A stretch of DNA of 64,000 bases from Heracleum sosnowskyi (GCA_030848705.1 CM061242.1:128970757-129034756), one strand, 5' to 3'; shown: positions 1 to 12,191, numbered from the stretch's first letter. Notes: generated from the sequence alone by a model not told the origin. Translations and numbers: made by a program.

Positions 1-576
1 GTTATAGCCAAAATTCGATAACGGGTTTTTAGGATAGGATCGGATCAAGTATGAATTCAATTATGTTATTTTTTGTAATTAGGGTTAATATTGGGGCTTG
101 CCTTCATAAGGGCAAGGACGTGCCCTCTTAGGCCGTCCATCCCTTTAGGGTGCGCCCTCATGGTAATAACAGCTTGATGGATGATTTGACAAAAGGTAAC
201 AGCTATATTGACATGGCATGACGTAAGAAAGATTCAGGATTTGTCCTCTTAGGGGAGAGGGTGTGCCCTTTGGCCATCTAACCCCTAAGGACGCGTCCTC
301 TCGGGGTGAACTGACAACACTATATGGATGGAAGACTTGACAGAGAATAATGACTTTATTTACTTGGGACTGACACAAGGGAGATCTAGGGCTTGTCTGA
401 ATGGGGACGAAGGTGCGCCCTTTAGGCTGTCCACTCCTTGAGGGCGCGTCCTCCCGGTTTGAAGATACAACTTGATGGTGAAAAATGGTTTCCTTGGTTT
501 GGTATTGGTCGAATATTGAAGAATTCCCTCCTAGGATGTGCCCTAGGAGGGGGATGTCCGTGACTGAAGGCCCCCT

Positions 577-718
577 CCTGTATTCAATGGGCGCGTTCTC
601 ATTGGGGATGTGGGGTTAATCTTGGTGTGTGCTTTGGGAGCTCTGTTCCTGTACTCAATGGGCGCGTCCTCATTGGGGAACTTTGGAGTAATCCTGCACT
701 TTGCACCCAAACACTTGG
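577..718 (+). repeat. 71-bp tandem duplication in LTR U3
   Basis: Two adjacent copies start at CCTGTATTCAATGGG (577) and CCTGTACTCAATGGG (648). Each contains one copy of the GCGCG(T)CCTCATTGGGGA motif. The same pair is present in the right LTR 12,208 bases away. Duplicated U3 blocks often act as enhancers, but that role is inference. Confidence 0.75.
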
Positions 719-1173
719 GATCACTTGTCCTGCTATCTGGTGGGTGCTTCTCATTCGGGGGACAAGGATGTGTCTAACATTTAAGGTAAGTCATGGCTAT
801 ACCTGCGTCTATGAATTAAGGAAATAGCTGGTAATGGATAGGACTAGTCCTCGACGGGGGAAGTTTCCTTATCCATGAAGTCCTGACGTCATAGACGAGC
901 CTTGGGCCTTTGTGACTAGGCCTTATCGTTAGACATTCCTAAAGTGAGCTAAAATTCTAAGTAAGGAAATAGATGGAAGTCCTACCTTCAAGTAAGGAAA
1001 GATAAGGAAGACATATGCTTAAGTATGGAAAGAATCCTATACATGGAAGGCGGTGGGAAAAGTCTTACATCTACGCATGGAAAGACAGCAGAAGACTTCG
1101 GATGGGCTCCGAAGATCAAAGACCAAGCCCATGGAGGAAACTTCCTCCCCAAGAACTACGTTGGCTTGATTCC

Positions 1174-1183
1174 CTATAAATAG
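1174..1183 (+). promoter_or_regulatory. LTR TATA box
   Basis: CTATAAATAG lies within the near-palindrome CCCTATAAATAGGG, about 200 bases before the LTR end and 260 before the gag ATG. The position suits the U3/R promoter. The identical site is at 13382-13391 in the right LTR. Confidence 0.75.
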
Positions 1184-1381
1184 GGATACGTAGGCAAATT
1201 GTAAGGGGTCGAATGTTGAGAACTCTGAGGCAGCCAACATAAACCCTAAGCAATCTCAGCCACCAATTAAACACAACCACCATACTCCGACGAAATTACC
1301 ACCTAAGGACCACCGTTGTAGATCTTGATTCCGGCAATAAACCCCAAACTTTGTTAATACCAAATTCCTCCGTTAACAAAT

Positions 1382-1399
1382 TGGCGCTAGAAGGAGGGG
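1382..1399 (+). other. Primer binding site of the Tat element
   Basis: TGGCGCTAGAAGGAGGGG follows the LTR end (…TTAACA) after three bases. It starts with TGG, as expected for pairing with a tRNA 3' CCA end. It is not the initiator-methionine type. I did not assign the tRNA. Confidence 0.7.
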
Positions 1400-2044
1400 T
1401 GCTAATTAAGATCAAAATCTTTGGAGGAAAAGATGTCACAAAATCGCAACGAACGTCCTAGGGACGAGGTCTTATCTGAAGACAGTGAAGAGAACAACCA
1501 TGCCCGCCATGAGGAGTACGTTCCCCATAGTGTTCCAAATCCATCTTATGGAACACCTATTGTAGGGGGACGACCACCGGTGCTCATAAGTAATTCTGAC
1601 TTGATGGAACAACTCTATCGCATGGGTGATGCCTTGAATGGCTTTGAAGCAAGGCTGGATACGGTCGAAAGAAGTGAAGGAAGGGGTCGGGTCAGGCGAC
1701 AACCCCATAATCACCATCGTACAGGTAGAGGCACCACGGGTCAGAGGAGGTTTCAGAATGTTACCCCAAGAAGGTTAGAGTATCAAGAGGATGGAGTCCC
1801 TATTGTTGAACTCCCCGATGATGAGACGGGCAGCCAAGACCAACCTAGGAGGGAACGACGTCCATCTCCACACCCTCATAGGTCAGGGCGATCTAAAAGT
1901 GAAATTCGAAGGGCTGATGAACTCCACCGAGACCAAGAACAACGATTGAACAGGTTGAAGGATCGTCTTGGTATAAGACTTAATAATGATGATCTACGAT
2001 TGTTGTTGGTCGAATGGCAGAGGGACAGAGAGGTAAGAGGGGAA

Positions 2045-2330
2045 CAACCTCTTGATCCACAGCGTGAGCCCCCTGTTGACAGGTCGAGGCCCCATGGACA
2101 AGATCATACTCAACCTCGCAATAATTCAAGACGTAACTTAGAAGTGCAACCCCGTAGTCCACAGCGAGAGCCCCCTGTAAACAGGTCGAGGCCCCATGGA
2201 CATGAGCGAGCACCTTCACGAGATGACCCGCGTAATGATCAAGATGCGAGGCCCCGTGATTCACAGCGAGCGCCCCCTGATCTCAGGTTGAGGCCCCGTG
2301 ATCATGAGCGAGCCCCCCGATCAGGAGGGT
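2045..2330 (+). repeat. Three diverged repeats in gag coding sequence
   Basis: The Gag N-terminus contains PQREPPVDRSRPHGQDH, PQREPPVNRSRPHGHER and SQRAPPDLRLRPRDHER, spaced about 35-37 residues apart. They are basic and proline-rich and are flanked by other RPH/RPR peptides. Confidence 0.8.
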
Positions 2331-2487
2331 CAGGAAGGAGAGGGGGTATGGAGTTGGATTATAGGAGTAGGGATAGCGATCGAAGGAATAGATACGATGC
2401 CCCTTACCATGGAGGACCCTCTGGAGGAAGGGATCCGCACATAACGCCTGTCTCGTCCCAAAGTAGGTCAGGAGGACGACAGGAAGG

Positions 2488-2620
2488 GCTAGGGACGCGC
2501 CCTCATAGTCAGGAGGAGAGGACGCGCCCTCACAATCAGGAGGATAGGACACATCCTCATAGCCATGAAGTAAGGACGCGCCCTAATAGTCATGAGGGAA
2601 GGACGCACCCTCCAAGTCCT
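2488..2620 (+). repeat. About five short repeats (27-30 bp) in gag, built on the GC-rich motif
   Basis: Successive units encode GTRPHSQEE, RTRPHNQED, RTHPHSHEV, RTRPNSHEG, RTHPPSPN. Each starts with the element's GGACGCGCCCT motif or a decayed form (GGACACATCCT, GGACGCACCCT), here read in the frame giving T-R-P. Confidence 0.85.
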
Positions 2621-5600
2621 AATCCAAGGATGCAAGAGACTCCTGCAACCCAAGTAGAGATCCAGCCTCCTCAACCACCACCTCAACCTCCGCCTACCAG
2701 TAATATTCAGACTAATGTCCAAACTATCCCAGGTGTGGGAAGCTTCAATGTGGATGACCTGAAAAAACTCCTCACACATCTTGAGGGAGGAAGAGTCACT
2801 TCAACGGCTCAAGCTCCTTCTCCATTCTCTGCAGCAGTAAGGGAGGCACAACTTCCAACAGGATACAGGAATACAACCAACGACTTACGCTTCCATGGGA
2901 ATGCCGACCCTGTTGAGTTCTTGGGAAGATTCAATATAGAGATGGATGTATATCAAGTGCCTGACTTGGCTAGATGTCGTCTTCTGGCAGCAACTTTTAG
3001 AGAGAGTGCGCAACAGTGGTTTCAAAAGCTTGGTCCAGGTGTAATTACTTCATGGGAAATTATGAAAACTTTGTTCCTGACAAAATTCCAAGCTACTGTG
3101 AAGTATGCCCCCCCAGTGACTACTTTGGCCAATATCAAACAAAAGGAAGGAGAAAGCTTGCAGTCATACTTCAAAAGGTTCAATGCTGAGTCTACCATGG
3201 TCAGAGGGGCAACCGATGAGTCACTAAAAAGTTTCTTGATTGCGGGACTCCAAGTCGGAACTGACTTCTGGAAGCACTTGCAGGGGAAGGACCCAGCAAC
3301 CTTAGCAGACCTCTTTGCCCAAGCTGAATACTTTAAGATCGTTGAGCAATCTCTTGCTGATAATAAAAAGTCCGACTCCCAAGGGAAGGGGAAAGGTTCT
3401 AAGAGGAAGGATAGGTCTCCAAGCCCTGACTACCGGAGGAGAGGGTATAGTCCAAACAGGGTGAATGTCACTAATGCAAGGAGAGGTTGGACTCCACCAG
3501 ACTCTGACAGATTGAATAGATATCAAACAGGGAGTTATACACTTGCTGCTTCTGTTGAGCATATCTTTGAGGTAAATAAGGACAAGGGTTTATTCAAGAA
3601 GCCAACACCGTTATCCTCGTGGCAGAGCAAGGACAAAAAGAAGTATTGCTCATATCATGAATCTACTGGACATAATATCCACGAGTGTCGACAACTCAAG
3701 GAAGAAATTGAAGAATTGATCAAGGCTGGGTACCTAACTGACTGGATTGTCAGAGAAGTAAAAAAGCATAAAGACGACACTGACAGGAGGATGGAAAGAG
3801 AACATGTTCCTGAAAGGGATGATGACAGATCTAAGGACGTTCAGTTTGCCCGGGCTGGAAGCATTCATACTATCTTTGGAGGACGTCATTTTGGTGGTGA
3901 CAGTAACAACGCACTGGAAAGATATGCCAGGGAAGCACGTCATAAGCCCTTAACTAATGTGAACAGCTTGGAACTTAAACCTCCCAAGTTGTTCAGGGGG
4001 GAGTCAGTAGATATTACATTTACTGAGGAAGAGGCAAGATGGGTACATCATCCTCACAGTGACGCCCTAGTCGTTGCCATACAGATTGGTCCTATGAATG
4101 TACACCGAGTATTTGTGGACAATGGAAGTTCGGTGAATATTCTCTACTACAGCACCTATAAGAAGTTGGGGTTGCCTGATAAGGATATTGTCCGAGAGGA
4201 TGCTTGGATTTATGGTTTCACTGGAGAAGCTGTCAGAGTTATGGGTGCAATTAAGCTCCCGGTTACACTTGGTGAAGGTCCTCTGTCTGTGACTCAGATG
4301 ATAGAATTTATGGTATTGGATCAAGAATCTGCCCACAATGCTTTGGTAGGAAGGCCTTTGCTGAAAGAAATGAAGGTAGTTACTTCCATTTATCATTTAA
4401 TAATGAAATTCCCTACTCCAAATGGGGTTGGTTCAGTTCGCGGGTCACAATATAATTCAAGGGAGTGCTATCATAGAACTGTCAAGGGTTTTCGTCGTAA
4501 TGGATTAGGAGGATGCGCCCTTCCCCAAGAAGATGCCCAGGGATTGCTCAAAAATTCTAAGGGAGAGATTCATGTTCATTACACGGTTCAAAAGCCAGAA
4601 GATGATGTCCCTCAGCTGAGGGCGCGCCCTACGATGTTACTATTGGAGACGCCCCCCCTAATTGATGAACTTCAAGAAAGAATTGTTGAGAGCACCTATG
4701 CCCTACAGGGCGCGCCCTCAAGGAAGGAAGAGCTTGTTGAAGATGCACCCTCAGGGAGAGAGACATTTAATGACATCTTCCCAAGGGAAGAAGGGTATGT
4801 GGAGGACGCGCCCTCAATAGAGGATGAATTTGTGGAAGACGCGCCCTCAAAGAGTGAAATGCCTGTTGAAGATCCTCGTATTTTTGATCTTGATCTTGAT
4901 CCAAGAATTCCTATCCTACAGGAGAAGACGGGTCCTGCGGAAGACACAATCTCAATCCCGATAGACGCAGCAGATCTCAGTAAGGTTCTCAAAATTGGAT
5001 CACAGCTAAGCAATGAGTTGAGAACAGGCTTGACTAATTTTCTTATGACCAACCTGGATGTGTTCGCTTGGAGTCATGCTGATATGATAGGGATTGATCC
5101 TAAGGTCATGTGCCATCATCTAAACATATATCCTAATAAGAAAGGAATGCGTCAGAAGCGGCGTGCAATCAGTGGAGAAAGGGCAGTAGCTTTAAAGGAG
5201 GAGGTCGACAGACTCTTGGATGTGGGTTTGATCAAAGAATCCTTCTATCCCGAGTGGTTGGCAAACCCGGTGTTGGTGAAAAAGCCTAATGGGAAATAGA
5301 GAACTTGTGTGGACTTCACGGATTTGAACAAAGCTTGCCCAAAGGATAGTTTCCCACTCCCTCGGATTGATCAGTTGGTGGATGCTACGGCTGGACATGC
5401 TCTCTTGAGTTTCATGGACGCTTACTCAGGGTATAATCAAATTCCCATGTATGGACCCGATCAAGAACATACATCCTTTATTACTGACAGAGGTTTGTAT
5501 TGCTATATTGGAATGCCCTTTGGTCTTATCAATGCAGGGGCAACATATCAAAGATTGGTGAATATGATGTTTAAAGAACAGATTGGCAAAACTATGGAGG

Positions 5601-8201
5601 TGTATGTAGATGATATGCTTGTCAAGTCCAAGGAAGCAGTAGACCACGTGAGGCACTTGGAAGAAATGTTTGGAATCCTGCGCAAGTACAGGATGAAGTT
5701 AAATCCTTAAAAGTGTGTCTTTGGTGTTGAGTCGGGGAAGTTTTTAGGCTTTATTGTGAATCATAGAGGAATTGAGGCTAATCCGGAAAAGATCAAAGCA
5801 CTCCTTGAAATGAAGTCCCCTACCAGTGTAAAGCAGGTTCAAAGCCTTTGTGGACGGATTGCAGCTCTAAATCGTTTTGTCTCAAAGTCTTCTGATCGTT
5901 GCAAAGAATTTTTCAAAGCCATTAGGGGGGTCGATAAAGATTTCATGTGGACTCCTGCTTGTGAAGACGCTTTTCATAAAATCAAGGAACAGTTAGGTAA
6001 GCCCCCACTCTTGGCCAAGCCTGTGGATGGTGAAGTATTGATTCTTTACTTGGCCATCTCTATTTACTCCATTAGTTCTGTTTTAGTACGAGAAGAGGAT
6101 AGTTTGCAGTCACCAGTTTACTATGTAAGTAAGAGGTTGTTGGATGCAGAAACCCGATATTCTAGCATGGAGAAGTTGGTATATGCTTTGGTGCTGGCTG
6201 CAAGAAAGCTGCGTCCCTATTTTCAAGCTCATAAAATTGAAGTGCGAACTTCTTATCCCATGAGACACATTTTACATAAACCTGAAGCTTCAGGAAGGAT
6301 GTTGAAGTGGGCAATTGAATTGGGACAGTATGATTTGGAATATGTTTCTCGAACGGCAATCAAGGGACAAGCCTTAGCCGATTTTATTCTGGAATTTGAA
6401 GATGAGAGTATGGGACGAGAAATCATTCCGGTGAACCCTAACCCCCTTGCTCAAGAGGCAAGCCCTTTGAGAGAGGAGTATCCTTTTCCTTGGTGGACTA
6501 TGTATGTGGATGGCGCGGTCAACAATGATGGAGCAGGTGCTGGAGTTGTCTTGACTTCTCCTGAAGGTCACCTTCTTATGAGTGCTATCAATTTCAAATT
6601 TGCGGTAACTAATAATGAAGCTGAGTACGAGGCACTGATTAATGGCTTGAAGTTAGCTTTGGAAATGAATGTGAAGAATTTGGTGGTGTTCAGTGATTCG
6701 AAATTAGTTGTTCAGCAGGTTGAAGGGGGGTTCCAGACTAGAGGACCAAAGACAGAGGCATACATGATGAGTGTACGTCGCTTGATTCAACAGTTCAACA
6801 TAGTCAGACTTGAAGGAGTTCCCCGTGAAGAAAATTCCAAGGCTGATACTCTGGCCAGGTTGGGTTCCCAAAGAGACACGGTGTTGATGGGAGACATTCC
6901 ATTGGAAATTCAAGAAATTCCTAGTATTCCCGAGATGGAGCTAATGGTTGTAGATGAAGTACCAATGAAGACTTGGATGACCCCTATCCAAGAGTATATA
7001 CAAAAAGGAATGTTACCCGATGATAAGGGGGAGGCAAGACGTTTGAAATACCAAGCAGCAAGGTATGTGGAATATGATGCGGTTTTGTACCGAAGGGGTT
7101 TTAATCAACCCTTACTAAGGTGTGTTGATGGAAACGAGTGCAACTATGTCTTGAGAGAGGTTCATGAAGGAATATGTGGTAATCACTCGGGGGGTAGTTC
7201 CCTTGCTATGAAAGTGTTACGACAAGGATATTACTGGCCAACCTTGAAGGATGATGCTATGAAGTTTACAAGAGCATGTGATCAGTGCCAACGCTTTGCG
7301 AATTATTCATCTATTCCTGCTACGGCATTAACTCCAATGATAAGTCCTTGGCCTTTTTTTATGTGGGGGATTGATCTTATTGGAGAGCTTCCTATGGCTA
7401 AGGGGGGTGTCAAGTATGCTGTTATGGCTGTGGATTATTTTACTAAGTGGGTAGAAGCTATGCCCTTAGCAAAGATAACGGCCAAGAAAATCAAAGATTT
7501 TGTTTTTAATTCCATTGTGTGCAGGTTTGGGATTCCTTACAAACTCATATCTGATAATGGGAAGCAATTTGACAGCAAGGAGTTAAAGAAGTTGTGTGAA
7601 GATTAAGAAAGATTTTGCAGCAGTCTATCATCCTCAGAGCAATGGGCAGACTGAAGCTATCAACAAGATAATCAAGCACACACTGAAGACCAAGTTGGAA
7701 GAAAGTAAAGGTAACTGGCCTGAGGAACTACCTATGGTACTATGGTCCTACAATACCACACCAAGATCTACTACTGGAGAGTCTCCATTCATGTTGTCTT
7801 ATGGCTTCGAAGCAATGGTTCCTGTGGAGGTTGGATCTGGATCATTCAGGAGGGATCACTATGACAATGAATCTAATGAGGTCAACCAACGGCTTCATCT
7901 TGATTTTCTGGAAGAAACACGTGCAACATCATCACTAAGATTAGCTGCATATCAGAAAAGAGTGGCAAGGTTTTATGATCGAAGGGTAAGGGTACGTCGT
8001 CTCAAGGTTGGTGATTTGGTGCTACGAAGGGTGATGCCTCATACCAGAATTGCCAGTCATGCGGTTTTTGGTGCCAATTGGGAAGGACCTTACAGGATCA
8101 AGTCTGTGCTTTGGGAAGGAACTTTTCACTTGGAAGATTTGGGTGGTAATCCTATACCAAGAGCTTGGAACGTGGAACATTTGAAGAAATACTACCAATA
8201 G

Positions 8202-8796
8202 GGAGTGGTTTTGTACCCCCTATGTTATCTATCTAAATAAACTAGAAGAAATAAATTTCCTCCTAGTCTAGGGGGGTAGTGCATGTACATTCCACCTTGA
8301 ATAGTTGAGATTTTCAAGTTTTTTATTTCCCCAAAGAGCATTAGCCTTGGGACCAGTGTGGCTTTCACACCGGAGCGCATTATTTATAAAGATCTCATCA
8401 AGAATTTTCAGAATATTAAAGGAATATTTTGACTGCTTAATAAGGACGCGCCCTAAAATGTATAATGTTAAGACGCGCCCTATGATAATTAATACAGTTA
8501 AAGAACGTCGTGGAAATATGCTGACGGGACGCGTCTTAAATGATTCTTTAAAAATTCTAAACGTTTGCAAGAATAACATTTAGCATTATGGAATGGCTTT
8601 TGTGGGTACAGGATATACCTTCAACAAGTTAACAATGATGTAAACAATCAAGGTAGTTAAGTAAGGCTAGCATACAAATAATAAAAGTTGGGAACCAACC
8701 ATTGTTAACAACAAAGAACCTAAGTTAGCTTACAACTTGCAAAGCAGTAAAGGAGGGCTTGCACCTCATAATGTTAATATAAAGATTACATAAGCT
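8202..8796. other. Spacer between Tat pol and the antisense ORFs
   Basis: No convincing coding sequence. It includes three copies of the GC-rich motif (near 8444, 8470 and 8527). The two opposing ORFs of about 100 aa here overlap each other and show no domain. Confidence 0.6.
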
Positions 8797-9817
8797 TCAA
8801 GACGCGTCATGAGCTTGATCAGGGACAGGAGAATGGGTGCTCTCTACAGCATCATCGGCCTTTGAGTTATCATCCCCTGGGTTTTGAGACATTTTTTCTT
8901 GCTCCTTTTCAGGAGACATATCCTCAGAGGACGCGTCCTCTTCTTCCTCACCTAGCACAGGCGACGCCTTCTCAAGACCTAAGAACACCCTTTTTGCCTT
9001 AATCTCAGCAGCTTCGTCAATTTTAAATTTGGAGATCCACTGCACGGTATTATCACCAAACTTTGAGAAATCATAATTGGGGTCTTGAGCCAAGAAGCCT
9101 GAGGCGTAGTTTCTAAAACCCTTCATAAAGGACGCACCCTCAATCTTTTTCTTTTCTTTGGCCCAACCATCCTGCTGGTCATTCTTCAGTTCAGCAACTT
9201 GCTCCAATAGCTCGCGTTTTTCATCTTTCAAAGTGTTAACAGCAGAGTTTAACTCATAGGACACCTCCTCTTGGGTTTTAAGATTGCTCTCATAGAAACT
9301 TTTTTGTTGATTAAGTTCCTTTTGAAGTTTGTCAATTACCCTATCACGGTCTTCGACCTTCTTGGATAGTCTTCTTCTATCTTTTTCCAGAGCCTCAAGG
9401 CACGTTTCTTCTTGTTGTAAGACTGATTGCCTGTGAAGGGCCGAAATCAGAATTTCAGAGGACGCCCTGATTATGGCTTTGTTTTCAGCAGAAGGGTCCC
9501 TATTTCTCCACTTTACTATATCTTCATCGTTGACATAGGGAATTGCCAATGGACTCAAGGCAGCTGAGACCAGAGAGAATAAGGTAGATTTATTTTTCTT
9601 AGAGGACGCGCCCTCAAAGGTATCAACAGCTTCAGGAACATCTTTCCTCTTCCTCTCTTTATTCTTCTCTAAGTCAATTATGACTTGAGTTTTCTTCACC
9701 TCAGCTTGTTTTTTCTTTGCATCTTTTCTTGGAGGACGCGCCCTTGGAGTTTTTCCAGTTTGTATAGAGGGGCAACGCCCATTTCAAGACCCCAGCCTGA
9801 TGGTAGACCGTCCATAC
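8797..9817 (-). CDS. Antisense Tat ORF, 3' exon(s): coiled-coil protein
   Basis: The continuous frame runs 9699-8797 on the minus strand from a GTG, with no good ATG, so it is probably the 3' exon of the antisense gene that starts near 11241. The 300 residues are rich in K and E. A heptad-like stretch (about residues 95-175, QSVLQQEETCLEALEKDRRR onward) looks like a long coiled coil. A SPEKEQEKMSQ-type acidic tail follows. EGASS and EDASS peptides mark the GC-rich DNA motif. In the upstream part (9700-9817) this frame has a stop, so the exon boundary is uncertain. A plausible intron with GT…AG ends lies at 9818-9926. Extra antisense ORFs are known in several Tat lineages; function unknown. 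Confidence 0.6.
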
Positions 9818-9918
9818 CTGGTTAAAATTAATAAAATATTAGAGTGCGTCCTTAAAAAATTAAGTATGATTGTACTAACAAATGACAAGTAAAGCAAAAA
9901 ATATGAACACTAATGTGA

Positions 9919-11241
9919 CTATATACCAGGTTGAGAGGACGCACCCTCTTCAACGTGAGAACTCTCTTCATTTTCAGCTCCCTCCTCATCATCAGAATCA
10001 CAATCTTTGGAACCTTTGATGGGAATACCTTTTCTAAACCGTTGGAAGGGAATAATGGATCCCACTTCCTTCCTAAAAATTCCAACTCTTTTTAGGTTGT
10101 CTTCTGTGATTAAAGTTTTTAGATTGAACCTTGAAGGTGGGAGGGATATGATTTTATCAGCCCGTTTTTTGGCTTCCCCAAACAGCTCTTTTATGTTTCT
10201 GTTATCTAAAAATTGACAATTTATAATGTAAGGATTAATAACATAAGACTTCTCAAGACGCGCCCTAAATAAATAAAAAGAAAGAAAGGACGCGTACTTA
10301 CTATAATTGCAGTTGAAAACAACTCTGACTCTATCAACGTTCCAAAGGTAGAAGAATGGTTCTTTCCAATTTTTCTCGTTGCTTATTTTACCGTTAGAGA
10401 AGCCCATTTTGTTATGCTTATGTTGGGGAGTCAAGAAATAATATCCTTTGGAGGATTTCCTGATTGCAAAGAAGTAACTAAACTCGTCCATCGTTGGAGG
10501 AGTTGATATTCCTTCATCCTGGTAAAGTATAAACAAGGCGAGAGCCAGCTTGTATGAGTTTGGAGAGAGTTGGATGGGAGCTATGTCATACCATTCTAGT
10601 ACAGTTCTGAGGAAAGGGTGTAAAGGCGCGCCCACTCCTAGAGACATCAGTTTTGGAGAGGTAACCATTCGTGGTACCTTGAAAGGTTCTGGCCACTTGA
10701 AAATATGAGGCCTCATCATGGAAGGAGGACGCGCCCATTGACCCTCCATGCCATAATATGTCATGCACCAAGTTATCTCAGCCGCAGATACTGTTGATGA
10801 CATACCGACACAGAAAAGTTTTTTGTGTTGCTTTCTCATCCTTCTTTTTTCTGCTTCTGTGATCATGTCTTGATATTGTCCCCAATCGAAGTCAGTTTCT
10901 TCTTTAGAAATTTCTGGATGAATGTATGGATTAGGTGAAGGTTCAGGAGGAGGAAGGCGGTCATCTTCGTCAACTTCGTGATATGGATTGACTGGAGACG
11001 CGTCCTCTGCGTCAGATTCTTCGATATCAGAATTAGACGCGCCTTCAGAATCTGAAGATTCTACTCGTTTTCTTGTCCTTTTCCGAGAAATATTAGCTTC
11101 TGCATCTTCCAAAATATTTTCTTCTATATCTGTGACTGGTCTGAATTCGTGAGGACGCGCCCTATTGCGTTGGCTTGTCACCTCAGGATTAAGATCTTTA
11201 ATTTGAGGAAGGGATGAGTTCGAGAGAATTGGTGAAGACAT
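9919..11241 (-). CDS. Antisense Tat ORF, 5' part: putative 'gypsy type' PF04195-like domain protein
   Basis: The frame is open from 11493, but only from a TTG. The first in-frame ATG (MSSPILSNSS) is at 11241 and I take that as the start. The N-terminus is acidic and Ser-rich. The core around 10850-10400 reads …GVGAPLHPFLRTVLEWYDIA and QLSPNSYKLALALFILYQDE, which resembles the plant 'putative gypsy type transposon' family (PF04195/Transposase_28) as I remember it. A perfect GTAAGT donor near 10308 followed by a pyrimidine-rich stretch suggests an intron of about 40-110 bases. A second donor is at 9926. The next exon appears to be 8797-9817. A TATA box sits upstream at 12026-12034. Likely a real antisense gene of the element, not host; function unknown. 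Confidence 0.65.
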   Translation of the reverse strand: MSSPILSNSSLPQIKDLNPEVTSQRNRARPHEFRPVTDIEENILEDAEANISRKRTRKRVESSDSEGASNSDIEESDAEDASPVNPYHEVDEDDRLPPPEPSPNPYIHPEISKEETDFDWGQYQDMITEAEKRRMRKQHKKLFCVGMSSTVSAAEITWCMTYYGMEGQWARPPSMMRPHIFKWPEPFKVPRMVTSPKLMSLGVGAPLHPFLRTVLEWYDIAPIQLSPNSYKLALALFILYQDEGISTPPTMDEFSYFFAIRKSSKGYYFLTPQHKHNKMGFSNGKISNEKNWKEPFFYLWNVDRVRVVFNCNYSKYASFLSFYLFRARLEKSYVINPYIINCQFLDNRNIKELFGEAKKRADKIISLPPSRFNLKTLITEDNLKRVGIFRKEVGSIIPFQRFRKGIPIKGSKDCDSDDEEGAENEESSHVEEGASSQPGI

Positions 11242-12025
11242 TATTTCAGTGGTATTCTTGAACAGGGAAGTCCCTTGAAGATTTTCTATGGCTTGAGTAT
11301 GGAATGATTTAATTGAAGAAGAGCTTTGTGCTGGAAAGGAAAGTGAAGGTGGGGAGTAAATCCCCAAACGTTTGTTAAAATCCTTAAACGGATGAAATGG
11401 GGAAGATGCGCCCTTACCCTCCAGCTGAAAAGAGAAAGAAAAATGGTAAGGACGCGTCCTGCACGGAAAGTCATGTTGAAGGAAATATTGCAAGGAAACG
11501 GGTTCTGGTTGAAATATAATCTAATCATCACCTAAAGGAAATCTAACGGCGAATTCCTGGTAGTACCATGCTAAGAACGCGTCCTAATTATCGGTTACGC
11601 CTCAAATTGAGAGTTGTAAAAAAAAATTTACAAGGCAAATATCATAAACGATGCGCAGTCAAGCGATGGCGCGCCCTCATTCTCATGTAAGTTATTCATG
11701 GCACAAAAAAAAACAAAATTCAAAATCAAGCTTATATACTAAATGCAAATCAAACACAGATAGATACATATATATATACATCTCAAAATTCAAGAACACA
11801 TAAAAAGTTCAACGGTCATATTGCTCGTTCAGGCGAAATACATGGTAAAAACAAGAAATGAAGGTCTACAATCGTACCTTGTAAGTTGCTGAGTAAAGAT
11901 CTGAGAAGAGAAACGTTAAAAAGCAACGATTTGGCCGGATTTTTGCTCAAAAAGATGAAGTGCGGCGACTAGGGTTTTTTCTGGAAAAGGAGTAAAGTAA
12001 AAAGAGAAAAGAAAACGATTTTAGG

Positions 12026-12034
12026 TATTTATAG
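12026..12034 (-). promoter_or_regulatory. TATA box for the antisense transcript
   Basis: On the minus strand the sequence reads CTATAAATA, about 790 bases upstream of the MSSPIL start codon and 170 bases inside the right LTR boundary. No other TATA box of this quality is nearby. The 5' leader between it and 11241 contains stops and may hold an intron. Confidence 0.5.
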
Positions 12035-12191
12035 ACACAGCCACGCCTAATGGGAGACAGCTGTCAAACACGTGCGATTTTATGATCTAGGAAGAACGCA
12101 TGCTCGTACAGGACGCGTCCTATTCATTAAGGAACTGTGAAATTTTGGGAAAAGCTGTAAGCAATTCAGTGTATTGTTTTTAACTTCACAT

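Larger units (their letters stand above)
1..1378 (+). repeat. 5' LTR of the Tat element (first base missing)
   Basis: It begins GTTATAGCC; the right LTR begins TGTTATAGCC, so one base is missing at the window edge. It ends TTAACA. It carries about nine copies or decayed copies of the element's GC-rich motif (near 116, 150, 250, 290, 411, 450, 533, 590 and 661), a 71-bp tandem duplication, and a TATA box at 1174-1183. Confidence 0.95.
1433..8201 (+). pseudogene. gag-pol: Tat gag-pro-pol polyprotein, broken by two stops and one frameshift
   Basis: The open frame extends upstream to a TTG at 1421, but the first ATG is at 1433. Order seen: a long Arg/Pro-rich N-terminus with repeats; retrotransposon gag core (about 2880-3350); a C-x2-H-x4-H-x4-C knuckle near 3646-3690; aspartic protease with VDNGSSVNIL near 4108; RT starting near 5050, with YVDD at 5603-5614; RNase H; a second RNase H-like domain beginning YVDGAVNNDGAGAG near 6500; integrase HHCC finger (about 7150-7290), catalytic D at about 7370, D in ISDNG near 7552 and E in NGQTEA near 7650. 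Breaks: stop TAG at 5297-5299 between KKPNGK and RTCVDF; stop TAA at 5708-5710; a frameshift with a few bases apparently missing near 7596-7606, between the second D and the E of integrase. The downstream frame then runs to 8201. As it stands it cannot make full-length pol, and may have been mobilised in trans. Confidence 0.92.

Noticed and set aside
145..378. 77-aa minus-strand ORF found identically in both LTRs
   Set aside because: Identity comes from LTR duplication; its peptides are just translations of the GC-rich motif, with no start context or domain.
8797..11493. Host gene captured or nested in the retrotransposon
   Set aside because: PF04195-like antisense ORFs are a known part of several Tat lineages, and the element's own GC-rich motif runs through them.
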